From the NCBI RefSeq assembly GCF_018614525.1, contig NZ_JAGGOL010000027.1, forward strand, positions 1-64,000: a stretch of DNA of 64,000 nucleotides, read 5' to 3'. Positions 24,681 through 33,024 of this stretch are shown in pieces. Origin of the DNA: Streptomyces sp. ISL-11 (GTDB taxonomy: Bacteria > Actinomycetota > Actinomycetes > Streptomycetales > Streptomycetaceae). Positions within the stretch are counted from its first letter, which is position 1. Each line of letters opens with the position of its first letter. Position numbers and translations under genes: made by a program. The notes beneath the pieces are model-generated. The model ran no database searches. It was not told where the DNA came from and worked only from the letters and a program-made list of their open reading frames with translations.

Positions 24681-24977
24681 GTGATCTTCAAGCGCATCGG
24701 AAACGGGCGGCCGTACCCCGACCACGGCCGGGAGAGCACCCGGCAGTGGGCGGACGTCGCCCCCCGCCCGGTGCGGCTCGACCAGTTGGTGACCACCAAG
24801 CAGCAGCTCGACCTGGAGACCCTCCTGGCCGAGGACTCGACGTTCTACGGCGACCTCTTCGCCCACGTCGTGAAGTGGCAGGGCGACCTCTATCTGGAGG
24901 ACGGCCTGCACCGCGCGGTGCGCGCCGCGCTCCAGCAGCGCCAGGTGCTGCACGCACGCGTGCTCGAACTGGGCTGA
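24681..24977 (+). CDS. Conserved small actinobacterial protein (sometimes labelled VapB-like)
   Basis: A 98-residue protein starting MIFKRIGNGRPYPDH, with the segment RLDQLVTTKQQLDLETLLAE and a closing amphipathic part (YLEDGLHRAVRAALQQ). It is conserved next to the LytR-type gene in Streptomyces chromosomes. Database labels call it an antitoxin, but there is no toxin gene beside it, so I do not accept a toxin-antitoxin role. GTG start. Confidence 0.65.
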   Translation: MIFKRIGNGRPYPDHGRESTRQWADVAPRPVRLDQLVTTKQQLDLETLLAEDSTFYGDLFAHVVKWQGDLYLEDGLHRAVRAALQQRQVLHARVLELG

Positions 24978-25093
24978 CCGCCTGCGGACTCATGTGGTCC
25001 GTTCGCGACCGCTGTTCGGCCTTTCGGGTTGGGGCGCGCGAACCCATTGATCATTTAGTAGGCAGCGGGTCCGCCCGGCACTACGCTGCGCCC

Positions 25094-25813
25094 ATGAGCA
25101 TGCTCACCCCTCCCGGCATGGGCGGAAAGTACCGCATCAGGGGCAATCGTTTCCCGCACATGCGCCGCCCCAGAAACCGCCGCAGGATCGTGCTCGCCGT
25201 GGTGTCCGCGTCCGCCGCGCTCGCGCTGGCCGGGTGGGGCACGATCCAGCTCGTCGACGTCTTCTCCGGAGGCAGCGCCGAGGAGACGATGCAGGCGGCG
25301 CACGGCAAGGGCGCGAAGGGCACCAAGAGCGGCCAGGGCGACTGCAAGGCCGTGCCCGCGGCACTGCCCAGGCCCGACGAGATCACCGTCAACATCTACA
25401 ACGCCACACCGCGCGGCGGCCTCGCCAAGACCACCGCCGACGAGCTCACCAAGCGGGGCTTCAAGATCGGGAAGGTGGGCAACGCCCCGGCTCTCTACGA
25501 CAAGAAGGTCGAGGGCACCGCGCTGCTGCTGGGCGCGCCGGAGGCCACCGAAGGGGCGCTGAGGGTCCTGGGCACCCAGGTCGCCGGCACCGAGCTCAAG
25601 AACGACCAGCGGACGGGCAAGGACATCGACCTGATCCTCGGCACGGAGTTCAAGGAACTCTCGCCGAGGCCGGACGCGGACCGCGCGCTGACGGAAGCGG
25701 GCGGTCAGCCGGCGCCGGAGAAACGCGAGGAGAAGCCTTCGCAGACGCCCTCGCCGTCGCCCGAGGAGAAGCAGCAGGAGAAGAAGCCGGAGCCGCCGCC
25801 GGCGAAGTGCTGA
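25094..25813 (+). CDS. LytR C-terminal-domain membrane protein
   Basis: A 239-residue protein: short basic cytoplasmic tail, one transmembrane helix at about residues 33-55 (IVLAVVSASAALALAGWGTIQ), then a LytR_C domain at about 95-190 (ITVNIYNATPRGGLAKTTADELTKRG in shortened form here as ITVNIYNATPRG and DELTKRGFKIG), and a charged Glu/Lys/Pro tail ending in Cys. It lacks the LytR-CpsA-Psr catalytic domain, so it is a cell-wall-associated accessory protein rather than a ligase. Convergent with upp. Confidence 0.83.
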   Translation: MSMLTPPGMGGKYRIRGNRFPHMRRPRNRRRIVLAVVSASAALALAGWGTIQLVDVFSGGSAEETMQAAHGKGAKGTKSGQGDCKAVPAALPRPDEITVNIYNATPRGGLAKTTADELTKRGFKIGKVGNAPALYDKKVEGTALLLGAPEATEGALRVLGTQVAGTELKNDQRTGKDIDLILGTEFKELSPRPDADRALTEAGGQPAPEKREEKPSQTPSPSPEEKQQEKKPEPPPAKC

Positions 25814-25829
25814 CGCCGACCGGCGGATG

Positions 25830-25865
25830 GGCTTGATTGCGGCTGAGCTCAGCCGCAATCAAGCC
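25830..25865. terminator. Perfect 36-bp palindrome, bidirectional terminator
   Basis: GGCTTGATTGCGGCTGAG is followed directly by its complement. It lies between the convergent LytR_C gene and upp and can terminate both. Confidence 0.8.
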
Positions 25866-25892
25866 CGGCCTCACGGCCGTACGGCGCGGTGT

Positions 25893-26528
25893 TCAGCCCG
25901 CCGTGCCGTACATGCGGTCACCCGCGTCGCCGAGGCCCGGCACGATGTAGCCGTTCTCGTTCAGCCGCTCGTCCACGGAGGCGGTGACGACGGTCACCGG
26001 GGCGCCCGCGAGCTCGCGCTCCATGACCTCGACGCCCTCCGGGGCGGCCAGCAGGCAGATCGCGGTGACGTCGTCCGCGCCGCGCTTGATCAGCTCGTTG
26101 ATCGCCGCGACGAGCGTGCCGCCAGTGGCGAGCATCGGGTCCAGGACGTAGACCTGGCGGCCCGAGAGGTCCTCCGGCATGCGCGTCGCGTAGGTCTCCG
26201 CCTGGAGGGTCTCCTCGTTGCGGATCATGCCGAGGAAGCCGACCTCGGCCGTCGGCAGCAGCCGGACCATGCCGTCGAGCATGCCGAGCCCGGCGCGCAG
26301 GATCGGCACCACCAGCGGGCGCGGGTGGGACAGCTTGACACCGGTGGTCGCCGTGACCGGGGACTCGATGTCGACCTGCTCGGTGCGCACGTCGCGCGTC
26401 GCCTCGTACGCGAGCAGGGTGACCAGCTCGTCCGAGAGACGACGGAAGGTGGGGGAGTCGGTGCGCTTGTCGCGCAGCGTGGTGAGCTTGTGCGCCACCA
26501 GGGGGTGGTCGACGACGTGGATCCGCAT
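25893..26528 (-). CDS. upp: Uracil phosphoribosyltransferase
   Basis: A 211-residue enzyme converting uracil and PRPP to UMP in pyrimidine salvage. [20 protein letters not shown] is the classical opening; [15 protein letters not shown] and the PRPP loop [18 protein letters not shown] are intact, and the C-terminal uracil-binding [21 protein letters not shown] is complete. Length is standard. Single gene with a shared terminator downstream. Confidence 0.97.
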   Translation of the reverse strand: MRIHVVDHPLVAHKLTTLRDKRTDSPTFRRLSDELVTLLAYEATRDVRTEQVDIESPVTATTGVKLSHPRPLVVPILRAGLGMLDGMVRLLPTAEVGFLGMIRNEETLQAETYATRMPEDLSGRQVYVLDPMLATGGTLVAAINELIKRGADDVTAICLLAAPEGVEVMERELAGAPVTVVTASVDERLNENGYIVPGLGDAGDRMYGTAG

Positions 26529-26730
26529 GACATCGACATTAACCGAGCTTTCGGGCACCAGCTCCCGCGCGGTCGCCGCGGACCGCCGCCCGCGCGCCAC
26601 CGGAAGGCCCCGGGAGAGTCTGCCGCCGCACTGGCATCAAACCACCACTTAGGGGGAAAGTGGGCACGTACGCCCGGTGTGGAGGCCATCAGCGGCCGGG
26701 CGAGGACCTCGGCACGAGGTGGTGCTGCCC

Positions 26731-26970
26731 ATGACCGACCGCGGGACCCACGACAATCCGGACCCGACGGACCCCACGGAACCCGCCGCCCCGGGGGGCC
26801 GGGCCGGCGACGCCGCGGGGGCGGAGGGCGAGTCGGAGCGCCGGCGCAGACGCGCCCAGTTCCTGCGCGAGCTCAACGAGGCGAAGGAACTCCGGGACCG
26901 GGTGCAGCCGCGCCGGGCCCGGGCCGCCCGGATGCGCCAACAGATGCGGATGCGCACCTTCCGTTGGTGA
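26731..26970 (+). CDS. Small basic protein of unknown function
   Basis: A 79-residue protein with an acidic, disordered first half (DNPDPTDPTEPAAPGG) and a strongly basic helical second half (ERRRRRAQFLRELNEAKELR, then RARAARMRQQMRMRTFRW). The composition suggests nucleic-acid or ribosome association. The ATG at 26731 has only a weak GAGGTGG site. No family recognised. Confidence 0.6.
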   Translation: MTDRGTHDNPDPTDPTEPAAPGGRAGDAAGAEGESERRRRRAQFLRELNEAKELRDRVQPRRARAARMRQQMRMRTFRW

Positions 26971-27144
26971 CACGCCCGCCCGCGTGACGCCCGTACGGAC
27001 CCCACGTGAGGCACATCTCTTCGGACTGCCCCACGACGCAGCGCGGAAGACCTCTCGCGACGGCGAGGTTTCTGCCACGATTCCGAGTGGGCGGGGTGGT
27101 CCCCGTCCGGCCCGGCACCGCCTATGACCAGTGGGAGAGTCACG

Positions 27145-27669
27145 GTGTACTTCGCCGCACTGCTCGCGCGCACCGAAGACGGGTGGCAAGCGAGCGACAC
27201 AGAACTCGACAACGTGGAAACCCTGTCCGACCTCGCCGACCTGGCCCGCGACGCCGCGGTCGACGACGACACGGTCCTGGTGCTCATCGAGCAGGAAGAA
27301 TCCTGGTTCGGTGTGGTCCGGGTGGACGGCGAGGACGATCCCCGCGTCTACCTCTCGCACGCCGCCTTTGCCAGCCGCAACGCCTACGGCGCGATGCTGG
27401 CCGATGAGCTGCTCGGCCGCGAGAGCGAAAGCGGCCTGGAGAGCCTGCCGGACCTCGACGGCACGGAGGACGGCGAACCGGAGGCCGACGAGGACGAGGA
27501 CGACGCGTCGGCGGCCGCCGAGGTCGTACCGGCCGGGCCGCTGGGCGACAGCGAGGTCCTGGCGGACCTCGGCGTCGGCGAGCGGGAGCTGCTCCTGCTC
27601 ACCGGGGACGCGCTGAGCTCCATCGCGGACCGGCTCGGCTGCACCGAGGTCCTGGAGGCCGTCCGCTGA
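27145..27669 (+). CDS. tRNA adenosine deaminase-associated protein
   Basis: A 174-residue protein beginning VYFAALLARTEDGWQ, with LLLTGDALSSIADRLGCTEVLE at the end and a very acidic centre (DEDEDD). It belongs to a family found beside tadA in actinobacteria and thought to assist it; activity is unknown. The GTG at 27145 follows GGGAG and is preferred to the ATG at 27124. It lies 34 bases upstream of tadA, cotranscribed. Confidence 0.83.
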   Translation: MYFAALLARTEDGWQASDTELDNVETLSDLADLARDAAVDDDTVLVLIEQEESWFGVVRVDGEDDPRVYLSHAAFASRNAYGAMLADELLGRESESGLESLPDLDGTEDGEPEADEDEDDASAAAEVVPAGPLGDSEVLADLGVGERELLLLTGDALSSIADRLGCTEVLEAVR

Positions 27670-27703
27670 CGTCCGGCCGGGCGCGCTCGCGCACACTGGT
27701 GCG

Positions 27704-28192
27704 ATGAACGAAGCCGTCCCCGCGCCCCTGCCCGACCCCGTACGGGATCCCTGGCGGGGCCCGATGCGCGCCGCCCTGGCGGAGGCCGTACGGGCCCCGG
27801 ACACCGGCGACGTACCGGTCGGCGCGGTCGTGCTGGGCCCGGACGGCTCCGTCATCGGCCGCGGCCGCAACGAACGCGAAGCCACCGGCGACCCGACCGG
27901 GCACGCCGAGGTCCTCGCCATCCGGGACGCCGCGCGGGCCGTCGGCGAGTGGCGGCTGACCGGGTGCACGCTCGTCGTGACGCTGGAGCCGTGCACGATG
28001 TGCGCGGGCGCGATCGTCCTCTCCCGCCTGGACCGCGTCGTCTACGGCGCGGTCGACGAGAAGGCGGGCGCCGCCGGCTCCCTCTGGGACGTCGTCCGCG
28101 ACCGCCGCCTCAACCACCGCCCCGAGGTCGTCCAGGGCGTCCTCGCCGAGGAGTGCTCGGCCCTCCTCACCGACTTCTTCCGCACCCGCTGA
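27704..28192 (+). CDS. tadA: tRNA-specific adenosine-34 deaminase
   Basis: A 162-residue zinc deaminase that makes inosine at the wobble position of tRNA-Arg(ACG). The catalytic HAE is at residues 67-69 (TGHAEVLAI) and the zinc cysteines at 97 and 100 (LEPCTMCAGAIV). The C-terminal segment (VVQGVLAEECSALL) completes the fold. It follows its partner gene and ends 79 bases before tRNA-Ser(CGA). Confidence 0.95.
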   Translation: MNEAVPAPLPDPVRDPWRGPMRAALAEAVRAPDTGDVPVGAVVLGPDGSVIGRGRNEREATGDPTGHAEVLAIRDAARAVGEWRLTGCTLVVTLEPCTMCAGAIVLSRLDRVVYGAVDEKAGAAGSLWDVVRDRRLNHRPEVVQGVLAEECSALLTDFFRTR

Positions 28193-28271
28193 GCCGCTGC
28201 GCGGGAACCGATCAGCCGCTCCGCGGGAACCGATTTCAGAGCATGGCCAAACGTCCGCTAAGCTCTCTCTC

Positions 28272-28358
28272 GGTAGCGTGTCCGAGCGGCCTAAGGAGCA
28301 CGCCTCGAAAGCGTGTGTGGGGGCAACTCCACCGTGGGTTCAAATCCCACCGCTACCG
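28272..28358 (+). tRNA. tRNA-Ser (anticodon CGA)
   Basis: The acceptor stem GGTAGCG (28272-28278) pairs with CGCTACC (28351-28357), discriminator G28358. The anticodon stem CACGC/GCGTG holds the loop CTCGAAA, anticodon CGA at 28306-28308. A long variable arm marks the serine class. The CCA is not encoded, unlike in tRNA-Ser(GGA) at 1674. The 3' half was not found repeated in the window. Confidence 0.96.
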
Positions 28359-28367
28359 CTTCAGGAG

Positions 28368-28410
28368 AACCGCCTCCGATCCATGGAAACATGGATCGGA
28401 GGCGGTTTTT
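28368..28410 (+). terminator. Terminator after tRNA-Ser(CGA)
   Basis: The stem AACCGCCTCCGATCCATG pairs with CATGGATCGGAGGCGGTT, followed by a run of T. Ten bases past the tRNA. Confidence 0.88.
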
Positions 28411-28448
28411 CGTTGAGGAGTCGGCGGATCACTTCCGCGACCTGATGA

Positions 28449-28574
28449 GAGCAGCCTCGCGTCGTGCGGATCCGCGCCTGCCCAAGGCCGCGCGTCGCCG
28501 ATCTTCCGGTACCCCCACGCTCGATACGCGGCCACGGCCGCCTCGCTGTCAGGGTGGACGTCGAGCAGGACCCA
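28449..28574 (-). pseudogene. Fragment of a GNAT acetyltransferase (C-terminal 40 residues)
   Basis: On the minus strand the frame reads WVLLDVHPDSEAAVAAYRAW, then GYRKIGDARPWAGADPHDARLL, the last strand and helix of a GNAT fold. The upstream sequence in all frames gives no acetyl-CoA binding motif, so the rest of the gene is gone. The whole interval 28411-28842 holds nothing else recognisable. An intact GNAT gene of similar type follows on the opposite strand. Confidence 0.6.
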
Positions 28575-28842
28575 CTCGGCCTCGGTGCCGCCATCCGCGC
28601 AGACGCCACCACCCGGGCCGCCCGCCTTGCCGATACCGGTGCTCCCGCCCTGCTCACCGCCGACGTCAGGGCCCGGCCATTGGCCCGGCTGTGGCGCGTA
28701 GCGGCGGCCCGTGCCGGCTTCGGGCCACGCCACACGATTCCTACGGGCCCGCCGCTTCGGCGACTCGGCAGTGCCCACCCGCTTCCACTGCTCGCCACCG
28801 GGTACAGCGACCAGGAGAAACAGGAGAAAGGAGAGGCGCCCC

Positions 28843-29373
28843 ATGCCGTTGGAGCTGCGCCACTACCGCCCCGGCGACATCGACACGATCAGGACGCTCC
28901 TGCTCGACATCCACGATGACGCATACGCCGACAGCCCCGGCGAGTTCAATACGCGTGCGCGCTTCGCGACGTTCGTGGACTACTGGTCCTCCCTGCCCGG
29001 GCGGGCATGCACCATTGGTTACGACGGCGACACAGCAGTGGGATACGCCTACGGTGCCCCGTTGGCCAAGGACACCACGTGGTGGTCCAAGGTCACCCCG
29101 GCCCTGGACGAGGCGTTCGTCCGCGAGGACGGAACCAGGACGTTCGCCCTTTCGGAGATCATGGTTCTGACCAGCCGCCGCAAGACGGGCGCCGCAGAGG
29201 CCGTCCATGCAGCGCTGCTCGCCGGCCGCCCCGAGGAACGGGTCACCCTCCTCGTGGATTCCGCTCACCCTCGCGTGCGCGCGCTGTACGAGCGGTGGGG
29301 GTACAGGCACCTCGGGCGGATGCACCCATTCCCTGACGCGCCCGTCTTCGACTCCATGCTGCGAACCCTCTGA
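28843..29373 (+). CDS. GNAT-family N-acetyltransferase
   Basis: A 176-residue acetyltransferase. MPLELRHYRPGDIDTIRTLL opens the fold, the cofactor-binding region lies near LSEIMVLTSRRKTGAAEAVH (RxxGxA-like pattern RRKTGAA), and the end has the typical SAHPRVRALYERWGYRHLG. Acceptor unknown. The ATG at 28843 follows GGAGAGG. It converges on the 29392 gene with an 18-base gap. Confidence 0.85.
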   Translation: MPLELRHYRPGDIDTIRTLLLDIHDDAYADSPGEFNTRARFATFVDYWSSLPGRACTIGYDGDTAVGYAYGAPLAKDTTWWSKVTPALDEAFVREDGTRTFALSEIMVLTSRRKTGAAEAVHAALLAGRPEERVTLLVDSAHPRVRALYERWGYRHLGRMHPFPDAPVFDSMLRTL

Positions 29374-29391
29374 CCCGAAGGCCGAAGGGGT

Positions 29392-30390
29392 TCACGCCAC
29401 CGCTTTCGTCCGGCGTGCGCGCAGTAGTTCGCGGGCCAGGGCGCCGCCGCGATGGGCCGCCTCGATGGCCGCATCAGTGCCCCCTCCGGCTTCGGCCTCG
29501 TCGCAGCGGCATGTGCCGCACAGCGTTTCGTCACCCACCGGGCGGAACAAGCGCGGTTGTACGTGGTCACCGGCGCACTCGCGCATGTCGGCCACGCGTG
29601 GCGCGTCATGGGCTTCGAACGGGCTTCGGGCTGCCGCCCGTTGTTTGGCGAAGGTCGGAGCCGCGGGGCGCTTGCGGGTCAGGCGGTCACGGATCAGGCC
29701 CGCTGGGGAGAGCACCTGCTCGGGAAGCCACTGGGTCAGCGCTTCCCGGATGTCCGCCACCGTGGCGCCGCGCTGCAACCAGTCCCCCGCGAGGGGCGCC
29801 AGGGCTCGTACCTCCCGGCCCGACAGGCGTAAGCGCGGTTCGGCGTGCGAGACGGCCGCCAGTGCCTGTCCGCCTCGTTCCAGCAGCGGCGCGGGCACCG
29901 TTCCGGCCGCTGCCGGGGAAGCGGGTGCCCGCTTGCCCTCCCGTCCTCGATCGGCGGGCCGGTCCGGGGAGGGAGGGTTGTCGTTGTTCTCTTCCGTGTT
30001 CTTAAGGGGACGGCCGACGGACCGGCCCTTCGGTTCACCGGCGGCCGGAAACCGGGGACTCGGTCGGCCGTCGCGCGCCGAGGCCGCTTCCGCCGGTGTG
30101 AGCGGGACGTTGCTGATCATCTGCTGGGTGGACCAGCGGCCTTCGTCGTTCTGCCGTCTCCACTCGTGGAGGAAGCCCTCGGCCACCAGTTGACGCTTGG
30201 CCCGGGTGAACGCGCACTTTCCGATGCCCGCCCGCCTCGCGGTGTCGGAGAGTGCTTCCAGCGCCTCGTCCGCCATCGACAGGGCCCAGGTCAGCAGACG
30301 CACCGCATCCGACGACAGACGGGGATGGCGGATGATTTCGTTCGGCACCTGCGAGTAGAAACGCGCAGGGGGGATAGCATGCTTGAGCAT
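29392..30390 (-). CDS. Winged-helix DNA-binding protein (accessory-element type)
   Basis: A 332-residue protein. The N-terminal domain (about residues 10-90) has RFYSQVPNEIIRHPRLSSDAV and a winged-helix segment ending QLVAEGFLHEWRR. A low-complexity Asn/Pro/Arg linker and a C-terminal part with a CGTC-R-C motif (ETLCGTCRCDEAEAGG) follow. Such proteins are common in Streptomyces mobile or accessory regions beside an XRE-TPR gene; whether it acts in replication or transcription is unknown. ATG 30390. Confidence 0.65.
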   Translation of the reverse strand: MLKHAIPPARFYSQVPNEIIRHPRLSSDAVRLLTWALSMADEALEALSDTARRAGIGKCAFTRAKRQLVAEGFLHEWRRQNDEGRWSTQQMISNVPLTPAEAASARDGRPSPRFPAAGEPKGRSVGRPLKNTEENNDNPPSPDRPADRGREGKRAPASPAAAGTVPAPLLERGGQALAAVSHAEPRLRLSGREVRALAPLAGDWLQRGATVADIREALTQWLPEQVLSPAGLIRDRLTRKRPAAPTFAKQRAAARSPFEAHDAPRVADMRECAGDHVQPRLFRPVGDETLCGTCRCDEAEAGGGTDAAIEAAHRGGALARELLRARRTKAVA

Positions 30391-30419
30391 CTCGGGGAAG
30401 CCTTGTTCCTCGTGGTGAA

Positions 30420-30454
30420 GACCCCCGGGTGGTGTTCCAGCACCTCCGGGGGTC
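30420..30454 (-). terminator. Hairpin between the XRE-TPR gene and the winged-helix gene
   Basis: GACCCCCGG pairs with CCGGGGGTC around a 17-base loop. It lies upstream of the 30390 start and 88 bases beyond the stop of the 30542 gene, so it could terminate the upstream transcript. Confidence 0.5.
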
Positions 30455-30541
30455 GCTTCGTTTTTAGGACGAAGCGGCCTGACGCCTCGCACCGTATCCC
30501 ATGGTCCAGGCCCCGGTCTTGCCTTGGCCCAAGCTCCAACC

Positions 30542-31771
30542 TCACCCCGCCGTACGGGTTTTCGCGAGGGTTTCCGCCAGGACGCGCCAGATCTCCGCCG
30601 CCAGGTCCATGTTGCCCGCCTCCTGGGCGTGTTGGGCGAGGCTCAGGAGGCGGGTGGTGCCGGTGTCGGTGTGGCCTTCGATGATCAGGAGGCGGTTGTG
30701 CAGGCTCGCCAGGCGGGCCCGGGCGCGGTAGTTGAGGTGGAGGTCGCCACCGCTGAGGCGTTCGCACAGGACGCGGGCCTGCGCGGTCCTGCCCTCGTGG
30801 AAGGCCAGGTGCGCCTGGAGCGCCGTCAGCTCCTGGTGGAGGTCCGGCGTGCCGACGAGGGCGACGGCGTGCTCGACCTCCGCCAGGCGGGTGCGGGCGG
30901 CCGTCACGTCCGGCGGGGACAGGCGCAGGTACAGCGAGCCCGCGGCGAGCCTGAGGCGCACCCAGGCCAGGAGGTCGGCCCGGCTCTCCAGCCGGGCCAG
31001 GGCCTGTTCCAGGAGCTCCCGGGCCGCCGCGTGATCGCCCTGGCGGACGCGGACGGCCGCGGCCGTCGAGAGCGCCTCGGCGCGCAGCGTGTCGGTCTGG
31101 TCCTTGGCCAGGGCGCACAGTTCGTCCGCGTGGTCGCCCGCGTCGCGCAGCCGGCCGGCCTCGACCTCGACCGGGACGAGGGCGAGCAGTGCCAGGACGG
31201 CGTCGCGCTCGGTGAGCCGGTGCTCCTGGGACAGGGCGTGGGCGGTCGCCGCGCACTCCGCCGCCCGGGCGACCTCGCCGAGCGCGCACAGGCAGGTGGC
31301 CAGCCGGGTGAGGGCCCGTACCTGAAGCTCCGTCAGGCCGACGTCGTCCCCGAGCGCGACGAGCTGTTCCAGGCAGTCCCGTTCGGCGGCCCGGTCGCCG
31401 CGCCGCCCCTTCACCTCCGCGAGCAGCCAGAGCGCCTGCCAGCGCAGCGCGGGGTCCTCCTCGCGGCTGCGCGGCAGGACGCCGGCGAGGGCCTCGACGG
31501 CCTCGTCCGAGCCCGCCGAGGCGGCGATGGTCAGCGCCTGGGCCAGCGAACCGCCCGGGGAGGGGCGGAAGGGCTCGTCGAAGACGGAGGCCGGGACGCC
31601 CAACCGCTCGGCGAGATAGGCCGCGGCGCGCTCCGTGGGCTGGCGCTCCGCCGACTCCAGGCGCGACACGTACCCGGTCGACATGCCGTCACCGGCGAGC
31701 TTGGCCTGCGAGAGGCCGCGCTCCGCCCTCAGAGTCTTGAGCCGGCGCCCGAAGAACGGCTGTTCCAGCAT
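30542..31771 (-). CDS. XRE-family regulator with TPR repeats
   Basis: A 409-residue transcription regulator. The helix-turn-helix is at residues about 9-60 (RRLKTLRAERGLSQAKLAGD, then GMSTGYVSRLESAERQPTER). Residues 75-405 are TPR-like helical repeats (for example ALRWQALWLLAEVKGRRGDR and AEALSTAAAVRVRQGDHAAA), the form of peptide-sensing or ligand-sensing regulators. The ATG at 31771 was chosen where homologues begin with MLEQPFF. Two inverted repeats lie just upstream, between it and the SARP gene. Confidence 0.85.
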   Translation of the reverse strand: MLEQPFFGRRLKTLRAERGLSQAKLAGDGMSTGYVSRLESAERQPTERAAAYLAERLGVPASVFDEPFRPSPGGSLAQALTIAASAGSDEAVEALAGVLPRSREEDPALRWQALWLLAEVKGRRGDRAAERDCLEQLVALGDDVGLTELQVRALTRLATCLCALGEVARAAECAATAHALSQEHRLTERDAVLALLALVPVEVEAGRLRDAGDHADELCALAKDQTDTLRAEALSTAAAVRVRQGDHAAARELLEQALARLESRADLLAWVRLRLAAGSLYLRLSPPDVTAARTRLAEVEHAVALVGTPDLHQELTALQAHLAFHEGRTAQARVLCERLSGGDLHLNYRARARLASLHNRLLIIEGHTDTGTTRLLSLAQHAQEAGNMDLAAEIWRVLAETLAKTRTAG

Positions 31772-31848
31772 CGATGCATCCCAGCGGTTGGACGGATGGA
31801 GGGGGCTCGCGCCCTGGCCGATCAGCGCTCCAGCCGATCGGTCCCCTC

Positions 31849-31964
31849 TTGGCAATGGGTTGCCTGCATTGTCGACGCCATTGCCAAAAGAAAGCGGAAT
31901 TACGAATTCACTAGTCAAGCACTCAGGCAAACCGTTGCCAAGCTGTGACCGCTTGGCCTAGTCT
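31849..31964. promoter_or_regulatory. Intergenic control region of the XRE-TPR and SARP genes
   Basis: The region 31772-32172 contains no gene. A perfect inverted repeat, TTGGCAATGG (31849-31858) and CCATTGCCAA (31878-31887), lies near the start of the minus-strand XRE-TPR gene. A second, GCCAAGC (31937-31943) and GCTTGGC (31951-31957), is embedded in a plus-strand promoter candidate: TTGCCA (31935-31940) and TAGTCT (31959-31964), 18 bases apart, reading to the SARP gene. The shared core TTGCCAA suggests one regulator binds both, probably the XRE-TPR protein. Confidence 0.55.
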
Positions 31965-32172
31965 TACGACAACTCGAACCTGTGACTGAACGGAACTACT
32001 GCGTCCTCATGACGAGGACGTCATCTTCGCTTCTCTCTCACAGCCCGAAAGGCGGCACCATGTCCGCGTCATCGGCACGTTCCAGAAACCCCGGCCCAGG
32101 CTCCTCCTCAATTCTCCCCGGGGAAGCTTCGGAAAGCATATACACCCCCCTTCGCACCGCGCAGGCCGATCG

Positions 32173-33024
32173 ATGAAATTCGGTGTGCTCGGCCCTTTGG
32201 CAACGCTGGAACACGGTTCTCCGCAGCTTCCGTCCGCACCTAAGACCCGCCAGCTCCTCGCATTGTTCCTGTTCAATGCCAACGCGCCGGTATCCGTATC
32301 CCAGTGCATCGAGGAGTTGTGGGGCGAGGACGCACCGCCCACGGCTCTGCAGAGCATTCACACGCGAGTACTCCAGATCCGGAAGTTTCTCGCGAATTCC
32401 CTCACCCCACGCGAGGCCAAGCGCGTCCTGGTCACCGGGAACCACAGCTATACGCTCCGGATCGGACCGGGCGAGCTGGACCTGCACGACCTGGAGCGGC
32501 AGGTGCGCGGTGCCCGCCGGGCCGAGGCCGCGGCCGACGACCGCGCCCTGTCGCTGATCCTGCGGGACGCGCTCGACCTCTGGCACGGCCCGGTGCTCGC
32601 CGACGTCTCCCCCGGCCTGCGGCTCCAGCCGCACGTCACGCGGCTGGAGGAACAGCGGCTCACGCTCCGGGAGAAGTGCATCGACGCCGAACTGCGGCTC
32701 GGCCTGCACCAGGAGCTGCTCCACGAACTGAGCAGCCTGATCGTGCAATACCCGACGCATGAGAATTTCCAGGCGCAGCACATGCTCGCGCTCTATCGCT
32801 CGGGACGGGTCGCGCAGGCCCTGGAGTGCTATCGGACGCTGCGGGAACGGCTCGTGAGCGAAGTGGGTATCGAGCCGTCGCTGCCACTCCGCGCATTGCA
32901 GGCGGAGATTCTGTCTCAGTCGGCCGGCGATGAGTCCGCGCTCGATTCTCCCGAATGGTTTCCGGGATTCTCCAGGAGCCTGGCGACGGCGCGTACGAGA
33001 TCGCCTTCGTTGTCCTGCAAGTAG
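32173..33024 (+). CDS. SARP-family pathway-specific activator
   Basis: A 283-residue regulator. The OmpR-type winged helix is at about residues 1-90 (MKFGVLGPLATLEHG, then PSAPKTRQLLALFLFNANAP, LWGEDAPPTALQSIHTRVLQ), and the bacterial transcriptional activation domain at about 95-245 (LDLHDLERQ, RLTLREKCIDAELRLG, ending LVSEVGIEPSLPLRALQAEI). Such proteins bind 11-bp-spaced direct repeats. Four such repeats lie at 54908-54951 upstream of the main operon, which it should activate. Its last 109 bases overlap the tail of the thioesterase gene on the other strand. Confidence 0.92.
   Translation: MKFGVLGPLATLEHGSPQLPSAPKTRQLLALFLFNANAPVSVSQCIEELWGEDAPPTALQSIHTRVLQIRKFLANSLTPREAKRVLVTGNHSYTLRIGPGELDLHDLERQVRGARRAEAAADDRALSLILRDALDLWHGPVLADVSPGLRLQPHVTRLEEQRLTLREKCIDAELRLGLHQELLHELSSLIVQYPTHENFQAQHMLALYRSGRVAQALECYRTLRERLVSEVGIEPSLPLRALQAEILSQSAGDESALDSPEWFPGFSRSLATARTRSPSLSCK

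Noticed and set aside
24681..24977. VapB-type antitoxin.
   Set aside because: No toxin gene lies beside it and no RHH or AbrB pattern is visible; the label seems carried over from automatic annotation.
28272..28842. A second tRNA-associated island at tRNA-Ser(CGA).
   Set aside because: I could find no repeat of the tRNA 3' end downstream and no integrase remnant.
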